Both the position numbers and the translations under genes were made by a program. From NCBI GenBank assembly GCA_022432975.1, contig CM039506.1, forward strand, positions 786,671 through 850,670: a stretch of 64,000 bases of DNA, read 5' to 3'. Source of the DNA: Begonia masoniana. Taxonomy: Eukaryota; Streptophyta; Magnoliopsida; Cucurbitales; Begoniaceae. This document shows positions 33,607-46,500 of the stretch, piece after piece. How positions within the stretch are numbered: position 1 is the stretch's first letter; each line of letters begins with the position of its first letter. Under the pieces are notes generated by a model. It searched no databases and had not been told where the DNA came from. It saw only the letters and a program-made list of their open reading frames with translations.

Positions 33607-35692
33607 CGGCTGATGTCACCAGGTGGATGAAGTGTATTTCTTCACCGGATGACGAAAATGTTATTTTGTCGGTAGTGACCGGTGGATGAAGTGTATTTCT
33701 TCACCGGATGACAAAAATGTTATTTTGTCGTTAGTGACCGGTGGATGAAGTGTATTTCTTCACCGGATGACGAAAATGTTATTTTGTCGTTAGTGACCGG
33801 TGGATGAAGTGTATTTCTTCACCGATACGAAAATGTTATTTTGTCGTTAGTGACCGGTGGATGAAGTGTATTTCTTCACCGGATGACGAAAATGTTATTT
33901 TGTCGTTAGTGACCGGTGGATGAAGTGTATTCTTCACCGGATGACGAAAATGTTATTTTATCGTTAGTGACCGGTGGATGAAGTGTATTTCTTCACCGGA
34001 TGACGAAAATGTTATTTTATCGTTAGTGACCGGTGGATGAAGTGTATTTCTTCACCGATGACGAAAATGTTATTTTGTCGTTAGTGACCGGTGGATGAAG
34101 TGTATTTCTTCACCGGATGACGAAAATGTTATTTTATCGTTAGTGACCGGTGGATGAAGTGTATTTCTTCACCGATGACGAAAATGTTATTTTATCGTTA
34201 GTGACCGGTGGATGAAGTGTATTTCTTCACCGATGACGAAAATGTTATTTTATCGTTAGTGACCGGTGGATGAAGTGTATTTCTTCACCGGATGACGAAA
34301 ATGTTATTTTGTCGTTAGTGACCGGTGGATGAAGTGTATTTCTTCACCGGATGACGAAAATGTTATTTTATCGTTAGTGACCGGTGGATGAAGTGTATTT
34401 CTTCACCGGATGACGAAAATGTTATTTTGTCGTTAGTGACCGGTGGATGAAGTGTATTTCTTCACCGGATGACGAAAATGTTATTTTATCGTTAGTGACC
34501 GGTGGATGAAGTGTATTTCTTCACCGGATGACGAAAATGTTATTTTATCGTTAGTGACCGGTGGATGAAGTGTATTTCTTCACCGATGACGAAAATGTTA
34601 TTTTATCGTTAGTGACCGGTGGATGAAGTGTATTTCTTCACCGGATGACGAAAATGTTATTTTATCGTTAGTGACCGGTGGATGAAGTGTATTTCTTCAC
34701 CGGATGACGAAAATGTTATTTTGTCGTTAGTGACCGGTGGATGAAGTGTATTTCTTCACCGGATGACGAAAATGTTATTTTATCGTTAGTGACCGGTGGA
34801 TGAAGTGTATTTCTTCACCGGATGACGAAAATGTTATTTTGTCGTTAGTGACCGGTGGATGAAGTGTATTTCTTCACCGGATGACGAAAATGTTATTTTA
34901 TCGTTAGTGACCGGTGGATGAAGTGTATTTCTTCACCGATGACGAAAATGTTATTTTGTCGTTAGTGACCGGTGGATGAAGTGTATTTCTTCACCGGATG
35001 ACGAAAATGTTATTTTATCGTTAGTGACCGGTGGATGAAGTGTATTTCTTCACCGGATGACGAAAATGTTATTTTATCGTTAGTGACCGGTGGATGAAGT
35101 GTATTTCTTCACCGGATGACGAAAATGTTATTTTATCGTTAGTGACCGGTGGATGAAGTGTATTTCTTCACCGATGACGAAAATGTTATTTTATCGTTAG
35201 TGACCGGTGGATGAAGTGTATTTCTTCACCGGATGACGAAAATGTTATTTTATCGTTAGTGACCGGTGGATGAAGTGTATTTCTTCACCGGATGACGAAA
35301 ATGTTATTTTATCGTTAGTGACCGGTGGATGAAGTGTATTTCTTCACCGGATGACGAAAATGTTATTTTATCGTTAGTGACCGGTGGATGAAGTGTATTT
35401 CTTCACCGGATGACGAAAATGTTATTTTATCGTTAGTGACCGGTGGATGAAGTGTATTTCTTCACCGATGACGAAAATGTTATTTTGTCGTTAGTGACCG
35501 GTGGATGAAGTGTATTTCTTCACCGGATGACGAAAATGTTATTTTATCGTTAGTGACCGGTGGATGAAGTGTATTTCTTCACCGGATGACGAAAATGTTA
35601 TTTTATCGTTAGTGACCGGTGGATGAAGTGTATTTCTTCACCGGATGACGAAAATGTTATTTTATCGTTAGTGACCGGTGGATGAAGTGTAT
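33607..35692 (+). repeat. 59-bp minisatellite, about 35 copies, in the LTR
   Basis: The unit runs gaccggtggatgaagtgtat, then ttcttcaccggatgacgaaa, then atgttattttatcgttagt. Starts at 33677 and 33736 give a 59-bp period, and copies with ACCGATG instead of ACCGGATG are one base shorter. Units are nearly identical except for that indel and a G/A difference in tt(g/a)tcg, so the array is recent. Each unit has a broken inverted repeat, CCGGT plus GAAG against CTTC plus ACCGG, around the loop tgtattt. Confidence 0.97.
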
Positions 35693-38600
35693 GGGAATCA
35701 AGTCTTAAAGGTGGATTCCGCAGTTTCTTTAAGTTTTTTAAAAAAAATAGAAGAGAGAATGTCCAATATAATGTGAGGCTATGTTTTACGGAAAGATACG
35801 AATTACGTGACGATCCTTCTCGGGTCGTTACATTTCTTATGCTTCATCAAACGAATTACTAAGTCTTAATTACGAGTACATGAAGGTTGTTGGGTCCTCA
35901 ATACACGTCGTTCTCATCACTTCAAGTTAAAACCTTGAATGTGAAATGGATAACCTTTGTTCTAACCACAAGTCATGTAGCACTCAACCTCATTTGCATG
36001 ATACGTTCAGCTCTTTTGGAACAAATCGATTAAAGTAAAGTTTCTTATGCTTCATCAAAAAAATTACTAAGTCTTAATTAAGCGTCCATGAAGGTTGTTG
36101 GGTCCTCAATACACGTCGTTCTCATCACTTCAAGTTAAAACCTTGAATGTGAAATGGATAACTTTGTTTCTAACCACAGGTCATGTAGCACTCAACCTCA
36201 TTTGCTTGATACGTTCAACTCTTTTGGAACAAATCGATTGAAGTGAAGTTCTTATGCTTCATCAAACGCATTACTAAGTCTTAATTACGCGTCCATGTAG
36301 GTTGTTGGGTACTCAATACACGTCGTTCTCATCACTTCAAGTTAAAACCTTGAATGTGAAATGAAGAACTTTGGTTCTAACCACAAGTCATGTAGCACTC
36401 AACCTCATTTGCTTGATACGTTCAACTCTTTTGGAACAAATCGATTGAAGTGAAGTTTCTTATGCTTCATCAAACGAATTACTAAGTCTTAATTACGCGT
36501 CCATGAAGGTTGTTGGATCCTCAATACACGTCGTTCTCATCACTTCCAGTTAAAACCTTAAATGTGAAATGAATAACTTTGGTTCTAACCACAAGTCATG
36601 TAGCACTCAACCTCATTTGCTCGATACGTTCAACTCTTTTGGAACAAATCGATGGATTTGAAGTTTCTTATGCTTCATCAAACGAATTGCTAAGTTTTAA
36701 TTGCTTGTCCATGAAGGTTGTTGGGTCCTCAATACACGTCGTTCTCATCACTTCAAGTTAAAACCTTAAATGTGAAATGGATAACTTTTGTTCTAACCAC
36801 AAGTCATGTAGCACTCAACCTCATTTGCTTGATACGTTCAACTCTTTTGGAACAAATCGATTGAAGTGAAGTTTCTTATGCTTCATCAAACGAATTACTA
36901 AGTCTTAATTACGCGTCCATGAAGGTTGTTGGGTCCTCAATACACGTCGTTCTCATCACTTCAAGTTAAAACCTTAAATGTGAAATGAATAACTTTGGTT
37001 CTAACCACAAGTCATGTAGCACTCAACCTCATTTGCTTGATATGTTCAACTCTTTTGGAACCGATCGATTGAAATGAAGTTTCTTATGCTTCATCAATCG
37101 AATTACTAAGTCTTAATTACGCGTCTATCAAGGTTTTTGGGATCCTCAATACACGTCGTTCTCATCACTTCAAGTTAAAACCTTGAATGTGAAATGGATA
37201 ACTTTGGTTCTAGCCACAAGTCATGTAGCACTCAACCTCATTTGCTTGATACGTTCAACTCTTTTGGAACAAATCGATTGAAGTGAAGTTTCTTATGCTT
37301 TATCAAACGCATTACTAAGTTTTAATTACTCGTCCATGAAGATTGTTAGGTCCAAAATAAACGTCGTTCTCATCACTTCAAGTTAAAACCTTTAATGTGA
37401 AATGAATAACTTTGGTTCTAACCACAAGTCATGTAGCACTCAACCTCATTTGCTTGATACGTTCAACTATGTTGGAACAAATCGATTGAAATGAAGTTTC
37501 TTATGCTTCATCAAACGCATTACTAAGTTTTAATTACTCGTCCATGAAGGTTGTTGGGTCCTCAATGCACGTCGTTCTCATCACTTCAAGTTAAAACCTT
37601 GAATGTGAAATGGATAACTTTGGTTCTAACCACAAGTCCTACAGCACTAAACCTCATTTGCTTGTTACGTTCAACTCTTTTGGAACAAATCGATTGAAGT
37701 GAAGTTTCTTATTCTTCATCAAACGAATTACTAAGTCCTTATTACGCGTCCATGAAGGTTGTTGGGTCCTCAATACACGTTGTTCTCATCACTTCAAGTT
37801 AAAACCTTGAATGTGAAATGAATAACTTTGGTTCTAACCACAAGTCATGTAGCACTCAACCTCATTTGCTTGATACGTTCAACTCTTTGGAACAAATCGA
37901 TTGAAATGAAGTTTCTTATGCTTCATCAAACGCATTACTAAGTTTTAATTACTCGTCCATGAAGGTTGTTGGGTCCTCAATACACGTCGTTCTCATCACT
38001 TCAAGTTAAAACCTTGAATGTGAAATGGATAACTTTGGTTCTAACCACAAGTCCTATAGCACTCAACCTCATTTGCTTGTTACGTTCAACTCTTTTGGAA
38101 CAAATCGATTGAAGTGAAGTTTCTTATGCTTCATCAAACGCATTACTAAGTCTTAATTACGCGTCCATGAAGGTTGTTGGGTCCTCAATACACGTCGTTC
38201 TCATCACTTCAAGTTAAAACCTTGAATGTGAAATGATAACTTTGGTTCTAACCACAAGTCATGTAGCACTCAACCTCATTTGCTTGATACTGTTCAACTC
38301 TTTTGGAACAAATCGATTGAAGTGAAGTTTCTTAGGCTTCATAATCCGAATAACTAGTCTTAAATAACGCGTCTATCAAGGTTGTTGGGTCCTCAATACA
38401 CGTCGTTCTCATCACTTCAAGTTAAAACCTTGAATGTGAAATGGATAACTTTGGTTCCAACCAGAAGTCATGTAGCACTCAACCTCATTTGCTTGATACG
38501 TTCAACTCTTTTGGAACAAATCGATTGAAGTGAAGTTTCTTATGCTTCATCAAACGAATTACTAAGTCTTAATTAATCGTCCATGAAGGTTGTTGGGTCC

Positions 38601-41600
38601 TCAATACACGTCGTTCTCATCACTTCAAGTTAAAACCTTGAATGTGAAATGGATAACTTTGGTTCTAGCCACAAGTCATGTAGCACTCAACCTCATTTGC
38701 TTGATACGTTAAACTCTTTTGGAACCGATCGATTGAAGTGAAGTTTCTTATGCTTCATCAATCGAATTACTAAGTCTTAATTACCCGTCTATCAAGGTTT
38801 TTGGGTCCTCAATACACGTCTTTCTCATCACTTCAAGTTAAAACCTTGAATGTGAAATGGATAACTTAGGTTCTAACCAGAATTCATGTAGCACTCAACC
38901 TCATTTGCTTGATACGTTCAACTCTTTTGGAACAAATCGATTGAAGTGAAGTTTCTTATGCTTTATCAAACGAATTACTATGTCTTAATTAAGCGTCCAT
39001 GAAGGTTGTTGGGTCCTCAATACACGTCGTTCTCATCACTTCAAGTTAAAACCTTGAATGTGAAATGGATAACTTTGGTTCTAGCCACAAGTCATGTAGC
39101 ACTCAACCTCACTTGCTTGATACGTTCAACTCTTTTGGAACAAATTGATTGAAGTGAAGTTTCTTATGCTTTATCAAACGCATTACTAAGTTTTAATTAC
39201 TCGTCCATGAAGATTGTTAGGTCCTAAATAAACGTCGTTCTCATCACTTCAAGTTAAAACCTTGAATGTGAAATGAATAACTTTGGTTCTAACCACAAGT
39301 CATGTAGCACTCAACCTCATTTGCTTGATACGTTCAACTCTTTTGGAACAAATCGATTGAAGTGAAGATTCTTATGCTTCATCAAACGCATTACTAGGTC
39401 TTAATTACGCGTCCATGAAGGTTGTTGGGTCCTCAATACACGTCGTTCTCATCACTTCAAGTTAAAACCTTGAATGTGAAATGGATAACTTTGGTTCTAA
39501 CCACAAGTCATGTAGCACTCAACCTCATTTGCTTGATACGTTCAACTCTTTTGGAACAAATCGATTGAAGTGAAGTTTCTTATGCTTCATCAAACGCATT
39601 ACTAAGTCTTAATTACGCGTCCATGAAGGTTGTTGGGTCCTCAATACACGTCGTTCTCATCACTTCAAGTTAAAACCTTGAATGTGAAATGGATAACTTT
39701 GGTTCTAACCACAAGTCATGTAGCACTCAACCTCATTTGCTTGATACGTTCAACTCTTTTGGAACAAATCGATTGAAGTGAAGTTTCTTATGCTTCATCA
39801 AACGCATTACTAAGTCTTAATTACTCGTCCATGAAGGTTGTTGGGTCCTCAATACACGTCGTTCTCATCACTTCAAGTTAAAACCTTGAATGTGAAATGG
39901 ATAACTTTGGTTCTAACCACAAGTCATGTAGCACTCAACCTCATTTGCTTGATACGTTCAACTCTTTTGGAACAAATCGATTGAAGTGAAGTTTCTTATG
40001 CTTCATCAAACGAATTACTAAGTCTTAATTACGCGTCCATGAAGGTTGTTGGGTCCTCAATACACGTCGTTCTCATCACTTCAAGTTAAAACCTTGAATG
40101 TGAAATGAATAACTTTGGTTCTAACCACAAGTCATGTAGCACTCAACCTCATTTGCTTGATACGTTCAACTCTTTTGGAACAAATCGATTGTATTGAAGT
40201 TTCTTATGCTTCATCAAACGCATTACTAAGTCTTAATTACTCGTCCATGAAGGTTGTTGGGTCCTCAATACACGTCGTTCTCATCACTTCAAGTTAAAAC
40301 CTTGAATGTGAAATGGATAACTTTGGTTCTAACCACAAGTCATGTAGCACTCAACCTCATTTGCTTGTTACGTTCAACTCTTTTGGAACAAATCGATTGA
40401 GGTGAAGTTTCTTATGCTTCATCAAACGAATTACTAAGTCTTAATTACGCGTCCATGAAGGTTGTTGGGTCCTCAATACACGTTGTTCTCATCACTTCAA
40501 GTTAAAACCTTGAATGTGAAATGAATAACTTTGGTTCTAACCACAAGTCATGTAGCACTCAACCTCATTTGCTTGATACGTTCAACTCTTTTGGAACAAA
40601 TCGATTGAAATGAAGTTTCTTATGCTTCATCAAACGCATTACTAAGTTTTAATTACTCGTCCATGAAGGTTGTTGGGTCCTCAATACACGTCGTTCTCAT
40701 CACTTCAAGTTAAAACCTTGAATGTGAAATGGATAACTTTGGTTCTAACGACAAGTCCTATAGCACTCAACCTCATTTGCTTGTTACGTTCAACTCTTTT
40801 GGAACAAATCGATTGAAGTGAAGTTTCTTATTCTTCATCAAACGAATTACTAAGTCTTAATTACGCGTCCATGAAGGTTGTTGGGTCCTCAATACACGTT
40901 GTTCTCATCACTTCAAGTTAAAACCTTGAATGTGAAATGGATAACTTTGGTTCTAACCACAAGTCATGTAGCACTCAACCTCATTTGCTTGATACGTTCA
41001 ACTCTTTTGGAACAAATCGATTGAAGTGAAGTTTCTTATGCTTCATCAAACGAATTACTAAGTCTTAATTACGCGTCCATGAAGGTTGTTGGGTCCTCAA
41101 TACACGTCGTTCTCATCACTTCAAGTTAAAACCTTGATGTTAAATGGATAACTTTGGTTCTAACCACAAGTCATGTAGCACTCAACCTCATTTGCTTGAT
41201 ACGTTCAACTCTTTTGGAACAAATCGATTGAAGTGAATGTTTCTTATGCTTCATCAACGCATTACTAAGTCTTAATTACGCGTCCATGAAGGTTGTTGGG
41301 TCCTCAATACACGTCGTTCTCATCACTTCAAGTTAAAACCTTGAATGTGAAATGGATAACTTTGGTTCTAACCACAAGTCATGTAGCACTCAACCTCATT
41401 TGCTTGATACGTTCAACTCTTTTGGAACAAATCGATTGAAGTGAAGTTTCTTATGCTTCATCAAACGCATTACTAAGTTTTAATTACTCGTCCATGAAGG
41501 TTGTTGGGTCCTCAATACACGTCGTTCTCATCACTTCAAGTTAAAACCTTGAATGTGAAATGGATAACTTTGGTTCTAACCACAAGTCATGTAGCACTCA

Positions 41601-42344
41601 ACCTCATTTGCTTGATACGTTCAACTCTTTTGGAACAAATCGATTGAAGTGAAGTTTCTTATGCTTCATCAAACGCATTACTAAGTCTTAATTACGCGTC
41701 CATGAAGGTTGTTGGGTCCTCAATACACGTCGTTCTCATCACTTCAAGTTAAAACCTTGAATGTGAAATGAATAACTTTGGTTCTAACCACAAGTCATGT
41801 AGCACTCAACCTCATTTGCTTGATACGTTCAACTCTTTTGGAACAAATCGATTGATGTGAAGTTTCTTATGCTTCATCAAACGCATTACTAAGTCTTAAT
41901 TACGCGTCCATGAAGGTTGTTGGGTCCTCAATACACGTCGTTCTCATCACTTCAAGTTAAAACCTTGAATGTGAAATGGATAACTTTGGTTCTAACCACA
42001 AGTCATGTAGCACTCAACCTCATTTGCTTGATACGTTCAACTCTTTTGGAACAAATCGATTGAAGTGAAGTTTCTTATGCTTCATCAAACGAATTACTAA
42101 GTCTTAATTACTCGTCCATGAAGGTTGTTGGGTCCTCAATACACGTCGTTCTCATCACTTCAAGTTAAAACCTTGAATGTGAAATGGATAACTTTGGTTC
42201 TAACCACAAGTCATGTAGCACTCAACCTCATTTGCTTGATACGTTCAACTCTTTTGGAACAAATCGATTGAAGTGAAGTTTCTTATGCTTCATCAACGCA
42301 TTACTAAGTCTTAATTACTCGTCCATGAAGGTTGTTGGGTCCTC

Positions 42345-43580
42345 AATACACATCGTTCTCATCACTTCAAGTAAAAACCTTGAATGTGAAATGGATAACT
42401 TTGGTTCTAACCACAAGTCATGTAGCACTCAACCTCATTTGCTTGATACGTTCAACTCTTTTGCAACAAATCGATTGAGGTGAAGTTTCTTATGCTTTAT
42501 CAAACGAATTACTAAGTTCTAATTACGCGTCCATGATGGTTGTTGGGTTCTCAATACACGTCGTTCTCATCACTTCAAGTTAAAACCTTGAATGTGAAAT
42601 GGATAACTTTGGTTCTAACCACAAGTCATGTAGCACTCAACCTCATTTGCTTGATACGTTCACTCTTTTGGAACAAATCGATTGAAGTGAAGTTTCTTAT
42701 GCTTCATCAAACGAAATACTAAGTCTTAATTACGCGTCTATGAAGGTTGTTGGGTCCTCAATACACGTCGTTCTCATCACTTCAAGTGAAAACCTTGAAT
42801 GTGAAGTGAATAACTTTGGTTCTAACCACAAGTCATGTAGCACTCAACATCATTTGCTTGATACGTTCAACACTTTTGGAACAAATCGATTGATGTGAAG
42901 TTTCTTATGCTTCATCAAACGCATTGCTAAGTTTTCATTACTCGTCCATGAGGGTTGTTGGGTCCTCAATACACATTGTTCTCATCACTTCAAGTAAAAA
43001 CCTTGAATGTGAAATGGATAACTTTGGTTCTAACCACAAGTCATGTAGCACTCAACCTCATTTGCTTGATACGTTCAACTCTTTTGCAACAAATCGATTG
43101 AGGTGAAGTTTCTTATGCTTTATCAAACGAATTACTAAGTTCTAATTACGCGTCCATGAAGGTTGTTGGGTTCTCAATACACGTCGTTCTCATCACTTCA
43201 AGTTAAAACCTTGAATGTGAAATGGATAACTTTGGTTCTAACCACAAGTCATGTAGCACTCAACCTCATTTGCTTGATACGTTCAACTCTTTTGGAACAA
43301 ATCGATTGAAGTGAAGTTTCTTATGCTTCATCAAACGAAATACTAAGTCTTAATTACGCGTCTATGAAGGTTGTTGGGTCCTCAATACACGTCGTTCTCG
43401 TCACTTCAAGTTAAAACCTTCAATGTGAAATGAATAACTTTCGTTCTAACCACAAGTCATGTAGCACTCAACCTCATTTGCTTGATACGTTAAACTCTTT
43501 TGGAACAAATCGATTTAAGTGAAGTTTCTTATGCTTAATCAAACGCATTACTAAGCATTAATTACTCGTCCATGAGGGTT
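42345..43580 (-). repeat. Tandem duplication of a three-monomer block in array 2
   Basis: Rare variants recur in the same order: ttgcaacaaatcgattgagg at 42471 and 43084, next aagttctaattacgcgtcc with gggttctcaatac, next ttacgcgtctatgaagg, and last tccatgagggttg. The spacing is about 613 bp, three monomers less a few deleted bases. Confidence 0.85.
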
Positions 43581-46500
43581 GTTGGGTCCTCAATACACGT
43601 TGTTCTCATCACTTCAAGTTAAAACCTTGAATGTGAAATGGATAACTTTGGTTCTAACCACAAGTCATGTAGCACTCAACCTCATTTGCTTGATACGTTC
43701 AACTCTTTTGGAACAAATCGATTGAAGTGAAGTTTCTTATGCTTCATCAACGCATTACTAAGTTTAATTACGCGTCCATGAAGGTTGTTGGGTCCTCAAT
43801 ACACGTCGTTCTCATCACTTCAAGTTAAAACCTTGAATGTGAAATGGATAACTTTGGTTCTAACCACAAGTCATGTAGCACTCAACCTCATTTGCTTGAT
43901 ACGTTCAACTCTTTTGGAACAAATCGATTGAAGTGAAGTTTCTTATGCTTCATCAAACGCATTACTAAGTCTTAATTACTCGTCCATGAAGGTTGTTGGG
44001 TCCTCAATACACGTCGTTCTTATCACTTCAAGTTAAAACCTTGAATGTGAAATGGATAACTTTGGTTCTAACCACAAGTCATGTAGCACTCAACCTCATT
44101 TGCTTGATACGTTCAACTCTTTTGGAACAAATCGATTGAAGTGAAGTTTCTTATGCTTCATCAAACGCATTACTAAGTTTTAATTACTCGTCCATGAAGG
44201 TTGTTGGTCTCAATACACGTCGTTCTCATCACTTCAAGTTAAAACCTTGAATGTGAAATGGATAACTTTGGTTCTAACCACAAGTCATGTAGCACTCAAC
44301 CTCATTTGCTTGATACGTTCAACTCTTTTGGAACAAATCGATTGAAGTGAAGTTTCTTATGCTTCATCAAACGAATTACTAAGTCTTAATTACGCGTCCA
44401 TGAAGGTTGTTGGGTCCTCAATACACGTCGTTCTCATCACTTCAAGTTAAAACCTTGAATGTGAAATGGATAACTTTGGTTCTAACCACAAGTCATGTAG
44501 CACTCAACCTCATTTGCTTGATACGTTCAACTCTTTTGGAACAAATCGATTGAAGTGAAGTTTCTTATGCTTCATCAAACGCATTACTAAGTTTTAATTA
44601 CTCGTCCATGAAGGTTGTTGGGTCCTCAATACACGTCGTTCTCATCACTTCAAGTTAAAACCTTGAATGTGAAATGGATAACTTTGGTTCTAACCACAAG
44701 TCATGTAGCACTCAACCTCATTTGCTTGATACGTTCAACTCTTTTGGAACAAATCGATTGAAGTGAAGTTTCTTATGCTTCATCAAACGCATTACTAAGT
44801 CCTTAATTACTCGTCCATGAAGGTTGTTGGGTCCTCAATACACGTCGTTCTCATCACTTCAAGTTAAAACCTTGAATGTGAAATGGATAACTTTGGTTCT
44901 AACCACAAGTCATGTAGCACTCAACCTCATTTGCTTGATACGTTCAACTCTTTTGGAACAAATCGATTGAAGTGAAGTTTCTTATGCTTCATCAAACGCA
45001 TTACTAAGTCTTAATTACTCGTCCATGAAGGTTGTTGGGTCCTCAATACACGTCGTTCTCATCACTTCAAGTTAAAACCTTGAATGTGAAATGGATAACT
45101 TGGTTCTAACCACAAGTCATGTAGCACTCAACCTCATTTGCTTGATACGTTCAACTCTTTTGGAACAAATCGATTGAAGTGAAGTTTCTTATGCTTCATC
45201 AAACGCATTACTAAGTCTTAATTACTCGTCCATGAAGGTTGTTGGGTCCTCAATACACGTCGTTCTCATCACTTCAAGTTAAAACCTTGAATGTGAAATG
45301 GATAACTTTGGTTCTAACCACAAGTCATGTAGCACTCAACCTCATTTGCTTGATACGTTCAACTCTTTTGGAACAAATCGATTGAAGTGAAGTTTCTTAT
45401 GCTTCATCAAACGCATTACTAAGTCTTAATTACTCGTCCATGAAGGTTGTTGGGTCCTCAATACACGTCGTTCTCATCACTTCAAGTTAAAACCTTGAAT
45501 GTGAAATGGATAACTTTGGTTCTAACCACAAGTCATGTAGCACTCAACCTCATTTGCTTGATACGTTCAACTCTTTTGGAACAAATCGATTGAAGTGAAG
45601 TTTCTTATGCTTCATCAAACGCATTACTAAGTCTTAATTACGCGTCCATGAAGGTTGTTGGGTCCTCAATACACGTCGTTCTCATCACTTCAAGTTAAAA
45701 CCTTGAATGTGAAATGGATAACTTTGGTTCTAACCACAAGTCATGTAGCACTCAACCTCATTTGCTTGATACGTTCAACTCTTTTGGAACAAATCGATTG
45801 AAGTGAAGTTTCTTATGCTTCATCAAACGCATTACTAAGTCTTAATTACTCGTCCATGAAGGTTGTCGGGTCCTCAATACACGTCGTTCTCATCACTTCA
45901 AGTTAAAACCTTGAATGTGAAATGGATAACTTTGGTTCTAAACACAAGTCATGTAGCACTCAACCTCATTTGCTTGATTACGTTCAACTCTTTTGGAACA
46001 AATCGATTGAAGTGAAGTTTCTTATGCTTCATCAAACGCATTACTAAGTCTTAATTACTCGTCCATGAAGGTTGTTGGGTCCTCAATACACGTCGTTCTC
46101 ATCACTTTAAGTTAAAACCTTGAATGTGAAATGGATAACTTTGGTTCTAACCACAAGTCATGTAGCACTCAACCTCATTTGCTTGATACGTTCAACTCTT
46201 TTGGAACAAATCGATTGAAGTGAAGTTTCTTATGCTTCATCAAACGCATTACTAAGTCTTAATTACTCGTCCATGAAGGTTGTTGGGTCCTCAATACACG
46301 TCGTTCTCATCACTTCAAGTTAAAACCTTGAATGTGAAATGGATAACTTTGGTTCTAACCACAAGTCATGTAGCACTCAACCTCATTTGCTTGATACGTT
46401 CAACTCTTTTGGAACAAATCGATTGAAGTGAAGTTTCTTATGCTTCATCAAACGCATTACTAAGTCTTAATTACGCGTCCATGAAGGTTGTTGGGTCCTC

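Larger units (their letters stand above)
32281..35831 (+). mobile_element. Family A LTR (5' end in the gap), expanded by a 59-bp minisatellite
   Basis: It ends CTCGGGTCGTTACA at 35831, where satellite starts. Its first 1.3 kb align with the reverse complement of the 14517-17087 LTR: gattagaactattaggat near 32458, tgcaatgtaaac near 32492, tacatcaagg near 32590 and the ggttcggcgtatgtc block near 32857. The end matches the start TGTAACGACCC of that solo LTR in reverse. The extra length (over 3.5 kb against 2.6 kb) comes from about 35 minisatellite copies. The open frame at 33146-33334 is short and without known motifs. Confidence 0.9.

Noticed and set aside
33607..35692. CRISPR-like regular repeats
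   Set aside because: The units abut with no variable spacers and the context is a plant LTR. It is a minisatellite.
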